From Mytilus trossulus (taxonomy: Eukaryota; Mollusca; Bivalvia; Mytilida; Mytilidae): DNA of 64,000 bases. Under the pieces are notes generated by a model, which saw nothing but the letters and a program-made list of their open reading frames with translations, was not told where the DNA came from and searched no databases. The translations under genes and the position numbers were made by a program. Position 1 is the stretch's first letter. Each line of letters opens with the position of its first letter. Below are positions 23,462-33,849 of this stretch, in pieces. The stretch spans positions 77,951,127 through 78,015,126 of the forward strand of contig NC_086378.1 in the NCBI RefSeq assembly GCF_036588685.1, in the 5' to 3' direction.

Positions 23462-25382
23462 TTATTTTTCAGAGTTGTAAATGTTTATGGTAACATTGCC
23501 AATAGACGCTTGTGGAAGAATGGAAAATGTAGAACATTTTCCACTGTTTATTTTTACATTTTTTTCTATAGATTCAAAATTTTCAATTGATTTGCAAACT
23601 TCATTTAATTCAACACTGTCAAACATATCATCCTCCGGAAAATCTGCAGATTCGGCTTCAATGCTAGTGTTTGGAGTTGGTTCTTGTGGTATTAATCCCC
23701 GGCTTCCTGAACCTATATCTGATAAGATATTTGACATAGTTTGCTGTTGCTGTAATGATGCTGAACTATACTCATTGACGGAAGCAACATTCTTATGGCC
23801 TGTCAACTGCATGACGGTAGTAGCCTCCACATTGGAGTGAAGAAGTGAGGACACTGTAGTTTTGCGAACACTATGGTTAACCTTTCTTCCTGTAAGACCA
23901 CCTTTCATAGACATTTTTTTAGCTAAATCTCCTAGAGTATTTTTACCCAATGGCTGCATGGTAAACCATGTCTGTTTAGCATTTTCACCAGCATCAGGTT
24001 GTACCATCCTTTTAATACTTAGATAAAAGCGACTGTCTGGAGTCAGAGCATCTTCAGGGCGGCGACGAATATATTGCTTGAAGGCATTCACTGGACAGCG
24101 TGGATTATCTATTTTAAGAAAATGAAAATAATCAAGGACATGCATCATATTAAATTGAAACAATATCTACATTTTAAAAAATATTTTAAGGTGAATAAGC
24201 TTTAGTGATATATATCTATTCTTTTCATTTGTTCATGTTTCCATTTTGAGTTCTTTGATGTGCATTGCTAGATATTTCTGGATATTTTGTGTTTTTTTGG
24301 GGTGTTTTTTTTATATTCTTTTTAAAAGTACATGTAAGTTATATACATGATATATGTATGAATTAATTTTGTAGGCATACTTGTGTGGTGGTTTCTGTAT
24401 TTATCATTCACTGTCAATTTTATATTATTTTTTAATAAATCGAAAGAAAGTTACCTGGTGTTGCAAACATTTTAGGTGCAAATGCTCTACTGTCACTGTG
24501 TCCTGTCCTGGTTTTAGTCAGCCTTTCATTGTATTCCAAATATTGCTCTCCACTTGCTGTTGTCATCATTTTTATGTCTCCAAATAACATGTCAGTATGC
24601 TCCTTCCTTCCCCTCATACCAAAGTGCAAAGTATTATTTAACCATATGGTATTAAGTAGTGCCTCAGGGTTGCCTAAAAGTAAGAATTTACAGTTCAGAT
24701 TATAGGATAATATTAAAACGTTACGTACCTATGTATAGCTAGAAGTTGTTTACATTCATTATCAATAATGTCACTTAACATGTATATAGAAGACTGAAGC
24801 ATATTTTCAAAAAAATATATACGCGTTCAAAACTTAAAGATATATTTTTGAAGGTGATATCATTATCATTTTATGTACATGCACAGTCACATGATAATAT
24901 TGCATAATCCTACCTGTTCCTAGGAGATTCTGTTCAAATAGCATATCTATTTCAGAGGATGAGAATGGATCAGCTTTCATCTTTTTGTTTCCCAGTCCCT
25001 GTGACTTCAAGTGCTTTCTTTTCGCGGATAACACCTCTCTACTGTGGTGAAATTCCCTATCTTTAAGAATATTTATTCCACTCTTTTCCATCAAGTGCCT
25101 ATTAATCGATGACTGTATTGACTTCAGGCTGTCTGGCTCATACTCCTCATTTTTCCGGGACCGGACAGACAAATAAAATCTGGCTAAGTACTGATTGAGT
25201 TCAGGTACAGATATATCCTCTATTGCCCGTAATTCGTTGTTCTCCTTTAACCATTCAGTTAATAATTTTATGTCACTTTTAGTTTTTCTCTTTGTATTAT
25301 CATTTTTCATTTCTTCAATGAAATTACTGGTATCATCATTTGTTACAGTCATAAACCTCTCGTCGTCTGCTTCTGTTGCCAT
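23462..25382 (-). CDS. Crypton-type tyrosine recombinase (DUF3504), three exons, 444 residues
   Basis: Exons on the minus strand: 25382-24914 (469 nt), 24673-24455 (219 nt) and 24108-23462 (647 nt, with stop). All borders are AG/GT and the joins keep frame (phase 1 at both), giving 1335 nt with no internal stop. Exon 1 (156 residues) has a charged start and an N-terminal helical SAM-like DNA-binding region (LLTEWLKENNEL, ELNQYLARFYLSV). Exon 2 has NPEALLNTIWLNN then FGMRGRKEHTDML, the first catalytic Arg. Exon 3 has VNHSVRKTTVSSLL (His-x-x-Arg), LTGHKNVASVNEYS (His and the Tyr nucleophile), then a polar tail. All expected R..HxxR..H..Y positions are present, so activity is plausible. Domesticated relatives occur in metazoan genes such as QRICH1 and the ZMYM family, so host co-option is an alternative, but the flanking inverted repeats favour a mobile copy. 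Confidence 0.88.
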
Positions 25383-25415
25383 CTTGTTTACAAATAGTAT
25401 TTGATTGACAGGTTA

Positions 25416-25506
25416 CCGGAAGTCAAACTCGGGGGCACGATATGGGTTTTTGAGGGCTGATATCGATATCAGCCCCCGGGGGCTGATAACCAACCTTGAC
25501 TTCCGG
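25416..25506. promoter_or_regulatory. Palindromic region just upstream of the recombinase start codon
   Basis: Outer arms CCGGAAGTCAA (25416-25426) and TTGACTTCCGG (25496-25506) enclose a perfect 22-base palindrome at 25454-25475 (GGGCTGATATC and its reverse complement) and a CCCCCGGGGG palindrome around 25480. It starts 34 bp before the ATG at 25382. It shares words with the foldback at the other end of the element, so it may be both promoter and recombinase-binding end; that role is inferred from position. Confidence 0.6.
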
Positions 25507-25562
25507 CTATTATTGGCCATGCAAAAACGTACATATCAGTACTAAATATGTGATAAATAACG

Positions 25563-28500
25563 AATATATTAAACATGACAACTATAACTTAGAATAAGTT
25601 AAATTCTTAGTTAACAGATATTAAACAGAAAGGACAAAACTCAATTAGGACTGAATTATAATAATACTTTAGGGTGAATGAATCACCAGTGTAGAAAGAA
25701 ACGTTTAACCATTGCACCTTAATTAACCGAAGAAAAATCAATACATGTATATATATGTTTAAATTGTCTTCTTTTCGTATGCGACGCCGTTCGTTAAAAG
25801 ACATAATTATTACTAAAACTAACATACAATCTATATATGTCATGTGACCATTTTGTGTAGGTCACGTTTTAACTTGAACAAGGAAATAAAATACTACCCT
25901 GCTAGATATGTTGTTCATCGGTGCTCAAATGTAACACGCATTTATGAAAAGGTAAGTGATAATGGCCCTGAGTCTAAATGTATATCGTCATGGACAGTTC
26001 GGTTACGTATTGGATAAACGATCTTTCGTTTATGTCTATATAAAATGGCAGTGTTTACTTTACACGTAAACATCGACTCGTACAGACAAACCTATGCACC
26101 TGGAAAAGTTTATAACTTTAAAGGCATGTCATGACCCAGATTCTAGAAATGCCCTTTTCTGTTCAGATATCTATCGCTCCTCTGTTTTCCATGTCAATTT
26201 ATTCAGTTACATGTAGTCCAATATTTTAATTTATTTCTGCATGTTCTGGGACGCTTTTGCTCCCAGAAAAAACAATAAAATAGCCTTGCCAGTGAGACGT
26301 CATAATTATTTGGACTAGTAAGTTACATGTACCTTCGACGATAATTTATTATTACCTCAATTACCCATTGAGCACAGGCACTTGTCTTTTAGGAAGTTCT
26401 CTTACCTTGTTCCTCCAACTTATATTTTGTATATATACTGTAGGAGCAAAAAGTACGTAGAAAACTCTGATTTTAAAATAATTTATTTTCCTGAAACATA
26501 AAATTCATTAAAATTAATATATCTAGGTCATTTAAAAAATTGCCCCAATTTAAGTTTTCCCCGAGCGTGTGGACGGGGGTTTGCAGAATACAGAATATTG
26601 GCAAAAAAAAAAAAAATAGAGAAGAACGAGGTGCTCAATTTTAAATTATAGAGAATAATGGACTAAATATGTATAGCATTGAGAGAATGGCTTAAAAAAC
26701 AAAGAATTCCAGCTCTTCCCATCCAACCAGACCCTCTTGTCTGCACTTAAAGTAGTTATTTTTGTGGTGTAAACATGGCAATTTTAGCTAAAGGGTCCAT
26801 ATGAACCTTATCCATGTTTTCATGTTCGACCATGCGGTACGGTATCTTCCTTGTTATCAAAATTGTCTGAGTCTCTGAGTGTAGCATGTGTAGAGTATTT
26901 ATCCAAGGAGGGTACTTAACTTTCTATTGATGATGTAAATTTCTTTCACTTAAACGGATATATACTGAATAACACAAGGAGCGCTTAAAACCGTTATATG
27001 TGTGAGTTGCAACTAGAATATCACGTGGCTTTATGTGATTGGTTAAAACAAAAATGCAAATCATAATTAATTTGGTTTAAGGGGGGAAAAAGCCTGTTTA
27101 ACGTCTTCAAACAGAAAGGGGAAACAATGGTTGTTTCTGTTTCACATATTTTGCTGTCTGAAATTTAAGGCTTTAAAATGTGTTTTCTCTAACCCTACAA
27201 TTACTAATTTTCAGTTCTTTTCTCAAATCATGTAAATGGAGGTTGGGAGGATGGCTCTGAAGTTATTGGGGTTTGTTTTTTTTTGGGGGGGGGGGAGGGG
27301 GGCATATTTAAAAAAATACTATTGATATCAAACAGTTTTCATTTTTGGGACCAATAAATAAACGTTTTGAAAAAAATGTTCTACATCAGTTCCAGCCTTT
27401 ACTTCTCAGCCTTTAAAAGGATACTACTTATTATTACACTTAAATATTGTAATTGGTCTTATCAGAACTCAGACCTTTGATTTTTTGACATTTCACAATC
27501 AAATTTCCATAATTTCCTTTCTCAATTTTATTCCTTATCTGTTTGGAACTGAATTTTTGCTTCACAAATGCTTATATATATATGTTTCTTTCCAAAACTT
27601 AAATCAGTTACAAGCAAAAGCTAAAATGTCAAAAATAAATTTAAAAGTTAACTAGCTAAAGCCTCGCCGCCTTCAAAGAGGTCTTCTGTTACTTGTGTTT
27701 CTCAGTATATGATTTTTTAAGTGACAAATGTTTCATTTATATGTATTCTGGACCAGACCAATTAAGGAATTCAAACACACTTTCGTTGATTAGAAAAATG
27801 AGCAGACAGGGAGTAACAGAAATTTTATAGACAGCCAAATTGAAAAATAAAGCTCAAAAATTTGTCTTTCAACAATTAACCTACGAATAGAAGCCGTGGT
27901 GTTTACATCAGACAGGCACGAAAAATAAAGGCATCATCAGAAATGTGTGCTTACAATATGTCCAGCTCTAGATCGTCCATGGCCTATAAATAAGTGAAAA
28001 ATAAAACAGGAACATAAATCGCCATCAAAATCAATTTCGTATACAAGAATTGATCCATGATATTTTGGCGTGTCAAGAGCGTATAATCATCTTCGCACTA
28101 GGCATAAAACTGAAACAGTCAACTTTTTAAAAAACAACAAAATCAACAGACCTACAATTTAGATTGTAAGATAACGTTTCCTAGTTTATAGTCACGCACT
28201 AATTATAATACCACAATTTATAACGTATACGAGATTATAGATATAGGAAACAGATTGATATTGTTCGCCTTTATCTCATTAGATCAACAAGCTATGGTTG
28301 GGCTTTTGTTGATTTCAATAGGCTTTCTATTGAAATTAAAGTACCTTCTCTAATGGCCAATGTATTATTTAAGCTTAAATGTAAACGATTTGAGAATTTA
28401 TTTAGTACATACCATTTCATGAATTAAAAGTTAGAGGACCACTGAATGTAAAATGTTTAACGTTATAATTATGGTTCACTGTCACTGATTATCGTTTTTT

Positions 28501-28958
28501 TAATCACACCGTGGTGATATTTATTTTCTCTAGCACGATACTTGTAAAATATTCCAAAAATATAAAATTGAAATCAGGTGCTTATTTGTTAAATGATTCA
28601 ATATTTTATTATTATATTAGTCTCACCAAAAACAAAGTTTTTTTTTAATTTAATGAGATTCCCAGAAATGAACATAAATCATAAAAATACTTGAATTGTA
28701 TGCACAAATCTTAAACAGATTTATGAGAGACTTTTAAGACACAATATACATATTTTTTTTTACACATCTACATTTATAATTTATAGTATACATTTATACT
28801 AAATGAAAGTAAAATATTTATTTTTGTTAGAACTAGAGGAATAAAATACTGTTTCTTCTCAATAAAATATTGTTGCAGATTTTGGAGACCATAGCAGCAA
28901 CATTGTCGTTATTAAATAAAAATATTAATGTATCGCTAAACACTTACAACAGCTATTT
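25563..28958. other. Long intergenic stretch, no gene recognised
   Basis: AT-rich DNA with only short open frames. A G-rich homopolymer tract lies at about 27282-27302 and an A-tract at 26605-26618. A repeat-like phrase is present at 26560-26700 (GAGAATAATGGAC, GAGAGAATGGCTTA). The promoter and 5' non-coding exons of the zinc-finger gene at 29.1 kb may lie here, but nothing in the sequence fixes them. Confidence 0.45.
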
Positions 28959-29110
28959 TTCTGTACAGGTCATTTTGACAGAACTATTGAGGTTGGCAAG
29001 AAACTAAAATGGTGGAGGACTGTTAACAACGGAAGTTGGTAAAAACGACAATGAAAAAGTGTTCAGTGTGAAGAGAAAGACAGAAGTTCGTAGTAGATAT
29101 ATTGAGTATC
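28959..29110 (+). promoter_or_regulatory. 3' splice acceptor and 5' UTR of the long zinc-finger gene
   Basis: TTTTTCTGTACAG ends at 28970 and is a good acceptor (pyrimidine-rich then CAG). No in-frame ATG precedes 29111 without a stop. I infer that a 5' non-coding exon lies upstream and that the coding exon starts at 28971. RNA evidence would be needed to confirm. Confidence 0.5.
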
Positions 29111-32100
29111 ATGTCAAATACGGGTCATAGTCCTGAACCACGTGACCGCGATGCAGGCAATAAAATCTATAACTCTAAACTCGTTCTTACAAAACTCAAA
29201 ACAGCTATAATCTCAGGACAAAAGAATCCCATTAAAACATTTCCACTGCAAGATAATAATGATTCATCAAAGCTACCGAAAGGACGATATGATGATAAAG
29301 TCTTTAGCTCGATTGTTTGTCTTACGAAAATCCAAAATGATAAAATTACGGAAAACTCGGAACAAAACCATGCGTCAAAAACAATAACACCAATACTGCA
29401 AACTGGTTTTAACATGCAGACAGGGCAAAATAGGGATCAAATGTTTAACCCTGTGGTTTGCCTCGCTAAGATCGACACAAATAAAGTATCAGAAAACCAA
29501 AAACTGGAGCATGCTTCAAAAACGAAAACGCCCATACTGCAAAATAGTTCAAACCTGAAGACAGGACAAAATGGAAATAAAATGCTTAACCTTAACCCTG
29601 TGGTTTGCCTTGCTAAGATGGCCACAAATGAAGTTACGAAAAAATCAGAACGAAGGCATACTTCAAAAACAGGAACGCCCATACTGCAACAAAGCTTAAA
29701 TATGCAGACAGGAAAATATGGGGATAAAATGATTAACCCAGTGGTATGGCTTACTAAAATCAATACTGATAAAGTTACGGAAAAGTCAGAGCAAAAGCTT
29801 GCTTCAAAAACAGCAGCGCCAATACTGAAAAATAGTTCTAATCTGCAGATAGTACAACATAGTGATAACATTTTTGATGCCATGGTTAGTCTTGCTAGAA
29901 TCAACACTGATGATATTCCGGAAAAGTCAAAACAAACGTATGCTTCAAAAATAGTAACGCCACTGCAACAAAATTGTTCTAATCTGAAGACAGGACAAAA
30001 TGATGATAAAATGTTTAATTCAGTAGTTTGCCTAAATAACATGAAAGTGAATGAAATCGTTGAAATTTCAGAACAAACTTTTGCATCACAACCGGAATCA
30101 GACGAGCGACACGATGGTCCAAACCTGAAGAAAGGACAATGTAGAGACAAAATGTTTAGTTCTGTAGTCTGTCTCTCTGAAATTAAATCTACTGAGAGTT
30201 CAGGAATAAAATCTGTACCCACGGACATACTACCGACAAAAACTCTGGTCGAATTAGAGCCACTGCCTACTCATTATAATAGCATAGAAACAAATCCCGA
30301 AAATGAAAAGTACATTCCAAAAGGCAGAACCAAATCACCTAAACGACAAATAGAAAATGTAGACTCTAAACTTTACAATTCAGTGGTATTTCTGAACAGA
30401 ATCGATGTCAGCGATGAACTGGAAAATAATCCCTCGAAAGGAAGGTCGATAAAAAGGCTTATCGAGTCGAAATCGAAAAGTCGGCCAAAAAGGATAAACA
30501 TCGATAACAAAATGAAACATAAAAAGTTAAAACCGAGATTGAAGCTTGACATTTTAGCGTCCAAAATACTAAAACCAAATGCCTCAACAAAACAAGGACT
30601 TCCAAAAGCTACACGTAAAACAATCGAATTGCATGATCATAGCGAAATAACTAATCCCGATAAAATATCCAAAACAATCGATAAAGACGATATAACAAAG
30701 GTATCCAAAACGGACGAAACGCCCATGACAAACAATCGAAATGATTCATCTGATATAATCCAACTAGATGATTCATTCGAGATAAACATATCCGATGACA
30801 ACCAATCAGATGTTTCATCTGAGATCAGCCAACCAAATGATTCATACGGGATAATCCAACCAGTTGATTCGTCCGAAATAATTCAGTCAAATGATTTACC
30901 GGAGATAATCCACTCAGACGATTCACCAGAGATAATCCGACAAGATGATTCAGTCGAAATAATCCAATCTGGTGATTCAGTAAAAATAATCGAATTAGAA
31001 GATTCACCCGAGATAATCCAACAAAACGATTCACCCAAGATAATCATACCACATGATTTACCCGATATAATCCACTCAGACGATTCACCAAAGATAATCC
31101 GACAAGATGATTCAGTCGAAACAATCCAATCAGATGATTCAGTTGAGATAATCCATTTAGACGGTTCACCCGAGATCATCCAACAAGAAGAAACTTTAGA
31201 GATATTCAAACGAGCTGATTTATCTAAGACAATTGAAGCAGGAGATACATGTAGGACATCCCAATCACAGGATACACCAATCACAATTGATCTAGACGAT
31301 TCCTCAGACAGACCATATAATACATCCGGGGTATTCGAATCGGACGAACCAGTCGTAGAAATACAAATGAGTAATACAACTGAAACGGTCCCTAAAATTA
31401 ACATCAGCCTAAAAGACCAACCCACTGGTTCTACCAGAGCAATCCAATCGAGTAATGCAAGCGATTCATCTGAATCACTCCAATTATTTGAAAGAATCAA
31501 ACCAATACAAATAATCCGATCAAGTGATTCAAACATGCAAGTGAAACCTGATCATTCAAAAAAAATGTCAAATTTCAAAGTCTCTTCTAAAAGATCAAAA
31601 GAATCCGACAACCTTGTGAAATCAGACGAAACCTATGATTTAAAGCATACGGGCCAATCAAAGAAGCTGAAACAAAATGATTCAAGAGACAATGATAAAA
31701 GTGGACAATCTAAGAAAGGAGGTTTTGGAAAGCACACAGTCCGAACAAATGATATAAAACCATCAACTAAACCTGACGATTCAACCCAACGTGATGGAAA
31801 AACCAACCCTAAAATATTTGTTTGCGATATTTGCAATAAAAAACTTCGTGATCCACGTTCATTTAGGTACCACATGCAAAGACACAGTGGAGTTGCAAAA
31901 TTTGTTTGTAATATTTGTAACAAAGATTATGCAGCTAAAAATGCTTTAGAAAAACATAAACTAACACACGAAGGTCTTAAACCCTTTCAGTGCCTTACAT
32001 GCAACAAGAGCTTCTCTCAAAAGGTCAACTTACAAACACACGAGAGGATCCATACGGGGTTGAAACCATTTAAATGTCAACATTGTGATAAAACATTTGG

Positions 32101-33577
32101 CCGGAAGCATCATTTAGATGTCCACGTAATGACACATACTGGCGAACGTTCTTGCAAATGCACCGTATGCGACAAAGCATTCATAGATAATAGCCACTTG
32201 AGAGTACACATGCGCGTTCATACTGGGGAAAAGCCTTATAAGTGTACTTTATGTTCTAAGAGTTTCAGCAGGCTCGGTTCTTTCAAAGACCACAAGTCTA
32301 TACACACCGGCGAAAAGCCATACTCCTGCGATATTTGCTCAATGACTTTCAGGCTGCAGATAGCTTTGAACACCCATAAGGGAACGCATGCAGAGAAAAA
32401 CAGTGTGAGTTGTAAACACTGTGGAAAAGGATTTAAACACGTTAGTTACATGAGAAAACATATCTCTGAAATGCATGTAGGATTTAGAAAGCACATTTGC
32501 AAACTATGTGATAAAACATTTAAAAGAGCGTACCATTTAAAATATCATATGATGGTACATTATGGCATCAAACCGTATCAGTGTGAGCAATGTGGAAGAA
32601 AATTCAGTGACAAAAAGAAATTGAAAGAACACATTTGGCTGCACACCGGTGAAAAACCTCATCAATGTACCTACTGTGACAAAAAATTTCGATTGAGAAC
32701 GGTTTTAAAACACCATATCTATTCACATACCAAGGAACGCCCTCATAAGTGTACTGTTTGTAATAAAGGCTTCACTTTGTCATTTAATTTGAAGAATCAC
32801 ATGAATATTCATACTGGTGAACGCCCATATAATTGTAAACTGTGTGGAATGACTTTTGTTTTCAACCATCTAAGCAAACATTTACGCTTTCATTGTAAAA
32901 TGCGGAACAGCAGTGAAAATACTAATGACAAATCACTTGACGGAGGTGCGTCTTCGTCAGAGAAAAATAAAACGACAACCGTGCATAAAGATCGTAAAGG
33001 TCGTGCTACGGAAAAGGGAACACAAACCTACGTCTGCAACGTGTGTAATAAAGAACTGAGAACAAGTGTAGATCTGCGCGTTCACACTAGAACGCATACA
33101 GGCGAACGTCCTTTTAAATGTGTTATCTGCAAAAAATCCTTTATGCGAAATTCTGAATTGAAAGAACATACCAAACGACATTCTCAGTCGGCAGTGGCGC
33201 GACCTTGGCAATGTGATGTGTGTCAGAAAAAATTTGCTTATAAATCTATCCTAAATAAACACATGATGGTTCATACTGGCGACAGGCCATATAAATGTGA
33301 CGAATGTGGACAGGATTTTGTGTTCGAGGCCTCATTAACGAGTCATTATAGAAATCATGCTGGCATCAAGCCTTATAAATGCAGTCACTGCGAGAAGATG
33401 TTTATTACTTTATCTCAATTGAAAAGGCACGAATTTATCCATACTGGCCTAAAACCACACTCTTGTGATCAATGCGAAAAATCATTTGGTAGAAAGGATC
33501 AACTGAAATCACACAAGCTTAAAGTTCATTCAAAAAGTAAATGTTTAGCCAAGAAAAAAGAACAAAAGGACGATTGA
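29111..33577 (+). CDS. C2H2 zinc-finger protein with 19 fingers and long repeat-rich N-terminal half (1488 residues)
   Basis: Predicted nuclear DNA-binding protein in one uninterrupted coding exon; the ATG at 29111 is used because the upstream in-frame TTG at 29102 is not a eukaryotic start. Residues ~16-445: eight to nine diverged 47-residue repeats with the core NPVVCLAKI. Residues ~447-484: very basic stretch (KSRPKR, KHKKLK), a likely nuclear localisation signal. Residues ~544-700: about twenty 9-residue acidic repeats of the DSVEIIQSD type. Residues ~900-1475: 19 C2H2 fingers, mostly with TGEKP/TGERP-like linkers, with a ~50-residue Ser/Lys-rich gap after finger 13. Finger 13 (CKLCGMTF..HLSKHLRFH) has 11 instead of 12 residues between Cys and His and may fold poorly. 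There is no KRAB, SCAN, BTB or ZAD domain. It shares finger order and wording with the gene at 39.1 kb, 5.5 kb downstream on the same strand. Target DNA and partners are unknown. Confidence 0.93.
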   Translation: MSNTGHSPEPRDRDAGNKIYNSKLVLTKLKTAIISGQKNPIKTFPLQDNNDSSKLPKGRYDDKVFSSIVCLTKIQNDKITENSEQNHASKTITPILQTGFNMQTGQNRDQMFNPVVCLAKIDTNKVSENQKLEHASKTKTPILQNSSNLKTGQNGNKMLNLNPVVCLAKMATNEVTKKSERRHTSKTGTPILQQSLNMQTGKYGDKMINPVVWLTKINTDKVTEKSEQKLASKTAAPILKNSSNLQIVQHSDNIFDAMVSLARINTDDIPEKSKQTYASKIVTPLQQNCSNLKTGQNDDKMFNSVVCLNNMKVNEIVEISEQTFASQPESDERHDGPNLKKGQCRDKMFSSVVCLSEIKSTESSGIKSVPTDILPTKTLVELEPLPTHYNSIETNPENEKYIPKGRTKSPKRQIENVDSKLYNSVVFLNRIDVSDELENNPSKGRSIKRLIESKSKSRPKRINIDNKMKHKKLKPRLKLDILASKILKPNASTKQGLPKATRKTIELHDHSEITNPDKISKTIDKDDITKVSKTDETPMTNNRNDSSDIIQLDDSFEINISDDNQSDVSSEISQPNDSYGIIQPVDSSEIIQSNDLPEIIHSDDSPEIIRQDDSVEIIQSGDSVKIIELEDSPEIIQQNDSPKIIIPHDLPDIIHSDDSPKIIRQDDSVETIQSDDSVEIIHLDGSPEIIQQEETLEIFKRADLSKTIEAGDTCRTSQSQDTPITIDLDDSSDRPYNTSGVFESDEPVVEIQMSNTTETVPKINISLKDQPTGSTRAIQSSNASDSSESLQLFERIKPIQIIRSSDSNMQVKPDHSKKMSNFKVSSKRSKESDNLVKSDETYDLKHTGQSKKLKQNDSRDNDKSGQSKKGGFGKHTVRTNDIKPSTKPDDSTQRDGKTNPKIFVCDICNKKLRDPRSFRYHMQRHSGVAKFVCNICNKDYAAKNALEKHKLTHEGLKPFQCLTCNKSFSQKVNLQTHERIHTGLKPFKCQHCDKTFGRKHHLDVHVMTHTGERSCKCTVCDKAFIDNSHLRVHMRVHTGEKPYKCTLCSKSFSRLGSFKDHKSIHTGEKPYSCDICSMTFRLQIALNTHKGTHAEKNSVSCKHCGKGFKHVSYMRKHISEMHVGFRKHICKLCDKTFKRAYHLKYHMMVHYGIKPYQCEQCGRKFSDKKKLKEHIWLHTGEKPHQCTYCDKKFRLRTVLKHHIYSHTKERPHKCTVCNKGFTLSFNLKNHMNIHTGERPYNCKLCGMTFVFNHLSKHLRFHCKMRNSSENTNDKSLDGGASSSEKNKTTTVHKDRKGRATEKGTQTYVCNVCNKELRTSVDLRVHTRTHTGERPFKCVICKKSFMRNSELKEHTKRHSQSAVARPWQCDVCQKKFAYKSILNKHMMVHTGDRPYKCDECGQDFVFEASLTSHYRNHAGIKPYKCSHCEKMFITLSQLKRHEFIHTGLKPHSCDQCEKSFGRKDQLKSHKLKVHSKSKCLAKKKEQKDD
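29160..30440 (+). repeat. Coding tandem repeats, ~141 bp (47 residues), eight to nine copies
   Basis: In-frame repeats in the zinc-finger gene. Each has a D(K/Q)MF-NPVVCLAKI start, an acidic/Lys-rich middle, an ASKT-TPILQ phrase and a NLQTGQN end. Cores in order: SSIVCLTKI, NPVVCLAKI, NPVVCLAKM, NPVVWLTKI, DAMVSLARI, NSVVCLNNM, SSVVCLSEI, NSVVFLNRI. Divergence between copies with frame kept suggests selection on the protein. The hydrophobic core VV-x-L could be a short binding motif; function unknown. Confidence 0.9.
30744..31210 (+). repeat. Coding 27-bp repeats giving SIM-like 9-residue units
   Basis: About twenty in-frame units of the pattern D-D-S-x-E-I-I-Q-x. Several read VEII or VKII flanked by Asp/Ser, matching the V/I-x-V/I-V/I consensus of SUMO-interacting motifs. 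A six-unit block is itself repeated once with a 162-bp offset: the block starting NDLPEIIHS (~30889) recurs as HDLPDIIHS (~31051). SUMO binding is inference from the motif, not shown. Confidence 0.85.
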
Positions 33578-33702
33578 TCTTGCTTGATTTCTTCAAAACA
33601 TTGACATTGACATTGTCGGGTTGAATCATGAAGTGCATGGTTTATCAAAGTTTGTAAATCTTTTGAGCAATTCTTGATATCGTTAAAATTTGAATGTAAA
33701 AG

Positions 33703-33737
33703 AATAAAATCTACAATATATACATGTTGCAAATAAA
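33703..33737 (+). terminator. Poly(A) signals of the long zinc-finger gene
   Basis: AATAAA at 33703-33708 and at 33732-33737, 126 and 155 bp after the stop codon, on the coding strand. Confidence 0.6.
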
Positions 33738-33849
33738 CCTGTACATTTTCCACAATCTTGAGAGTTCTGTGGATTGTTTTGTTAACTATTAATTGTCCCT
33801 TCTTCGCCTTTTTTCAAGTATATATTATGTATACATATAAGTATAAAAG

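Larger units (their letters stand above)
23126..25562 (-). mobile_element. TIR-flanked Crypton-like (DUF3504 tyrosine recombinase) element
   Basis: A 2.4-kb unit enclosing a three-exon recombinase gene. Reading inward, both ends share the ordered words TATTTAT, CATGGC, GGCC, TATCAGCCCT and CCCATATC: left end on the plus strand from 23128, right end on the minus strand from 25562. A 16-base exact inverted match TATTTATCACATATTT lies at 23275-23290 and (reverse complement) 25544-25559. The left end is in addition a self-complementary foldback (23126-23282). Flanks read ATAACG before and ACGAAT after, so a 3-base ACG duplication is possible. Cryptons are generally described without terminal inverted repeats, which makes this arrangement worth checking. 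Borders are my estimate. Confidence 0.65.

Noticed and set aside
23481-23840. 119-residue plus-strand frame
   Set aside because: It is antisense to the third exon of the recombinase, which has conserved catalytic motifs on the other strand.
29102-29110. Upstream TTG as start of the long zinc-finger protein
   Set aside because: A TTG start is not expected in an animal gene; ATG at 29111 is in frame three codons later.
29437-31536. Long minus-strand frames (263 and 217 residues) under the long zinc-finger gene
   Set aside because: They are antisense shadows of the in-frame coding repeats; the plus-strand frame has clear domains and no comparable alternative.
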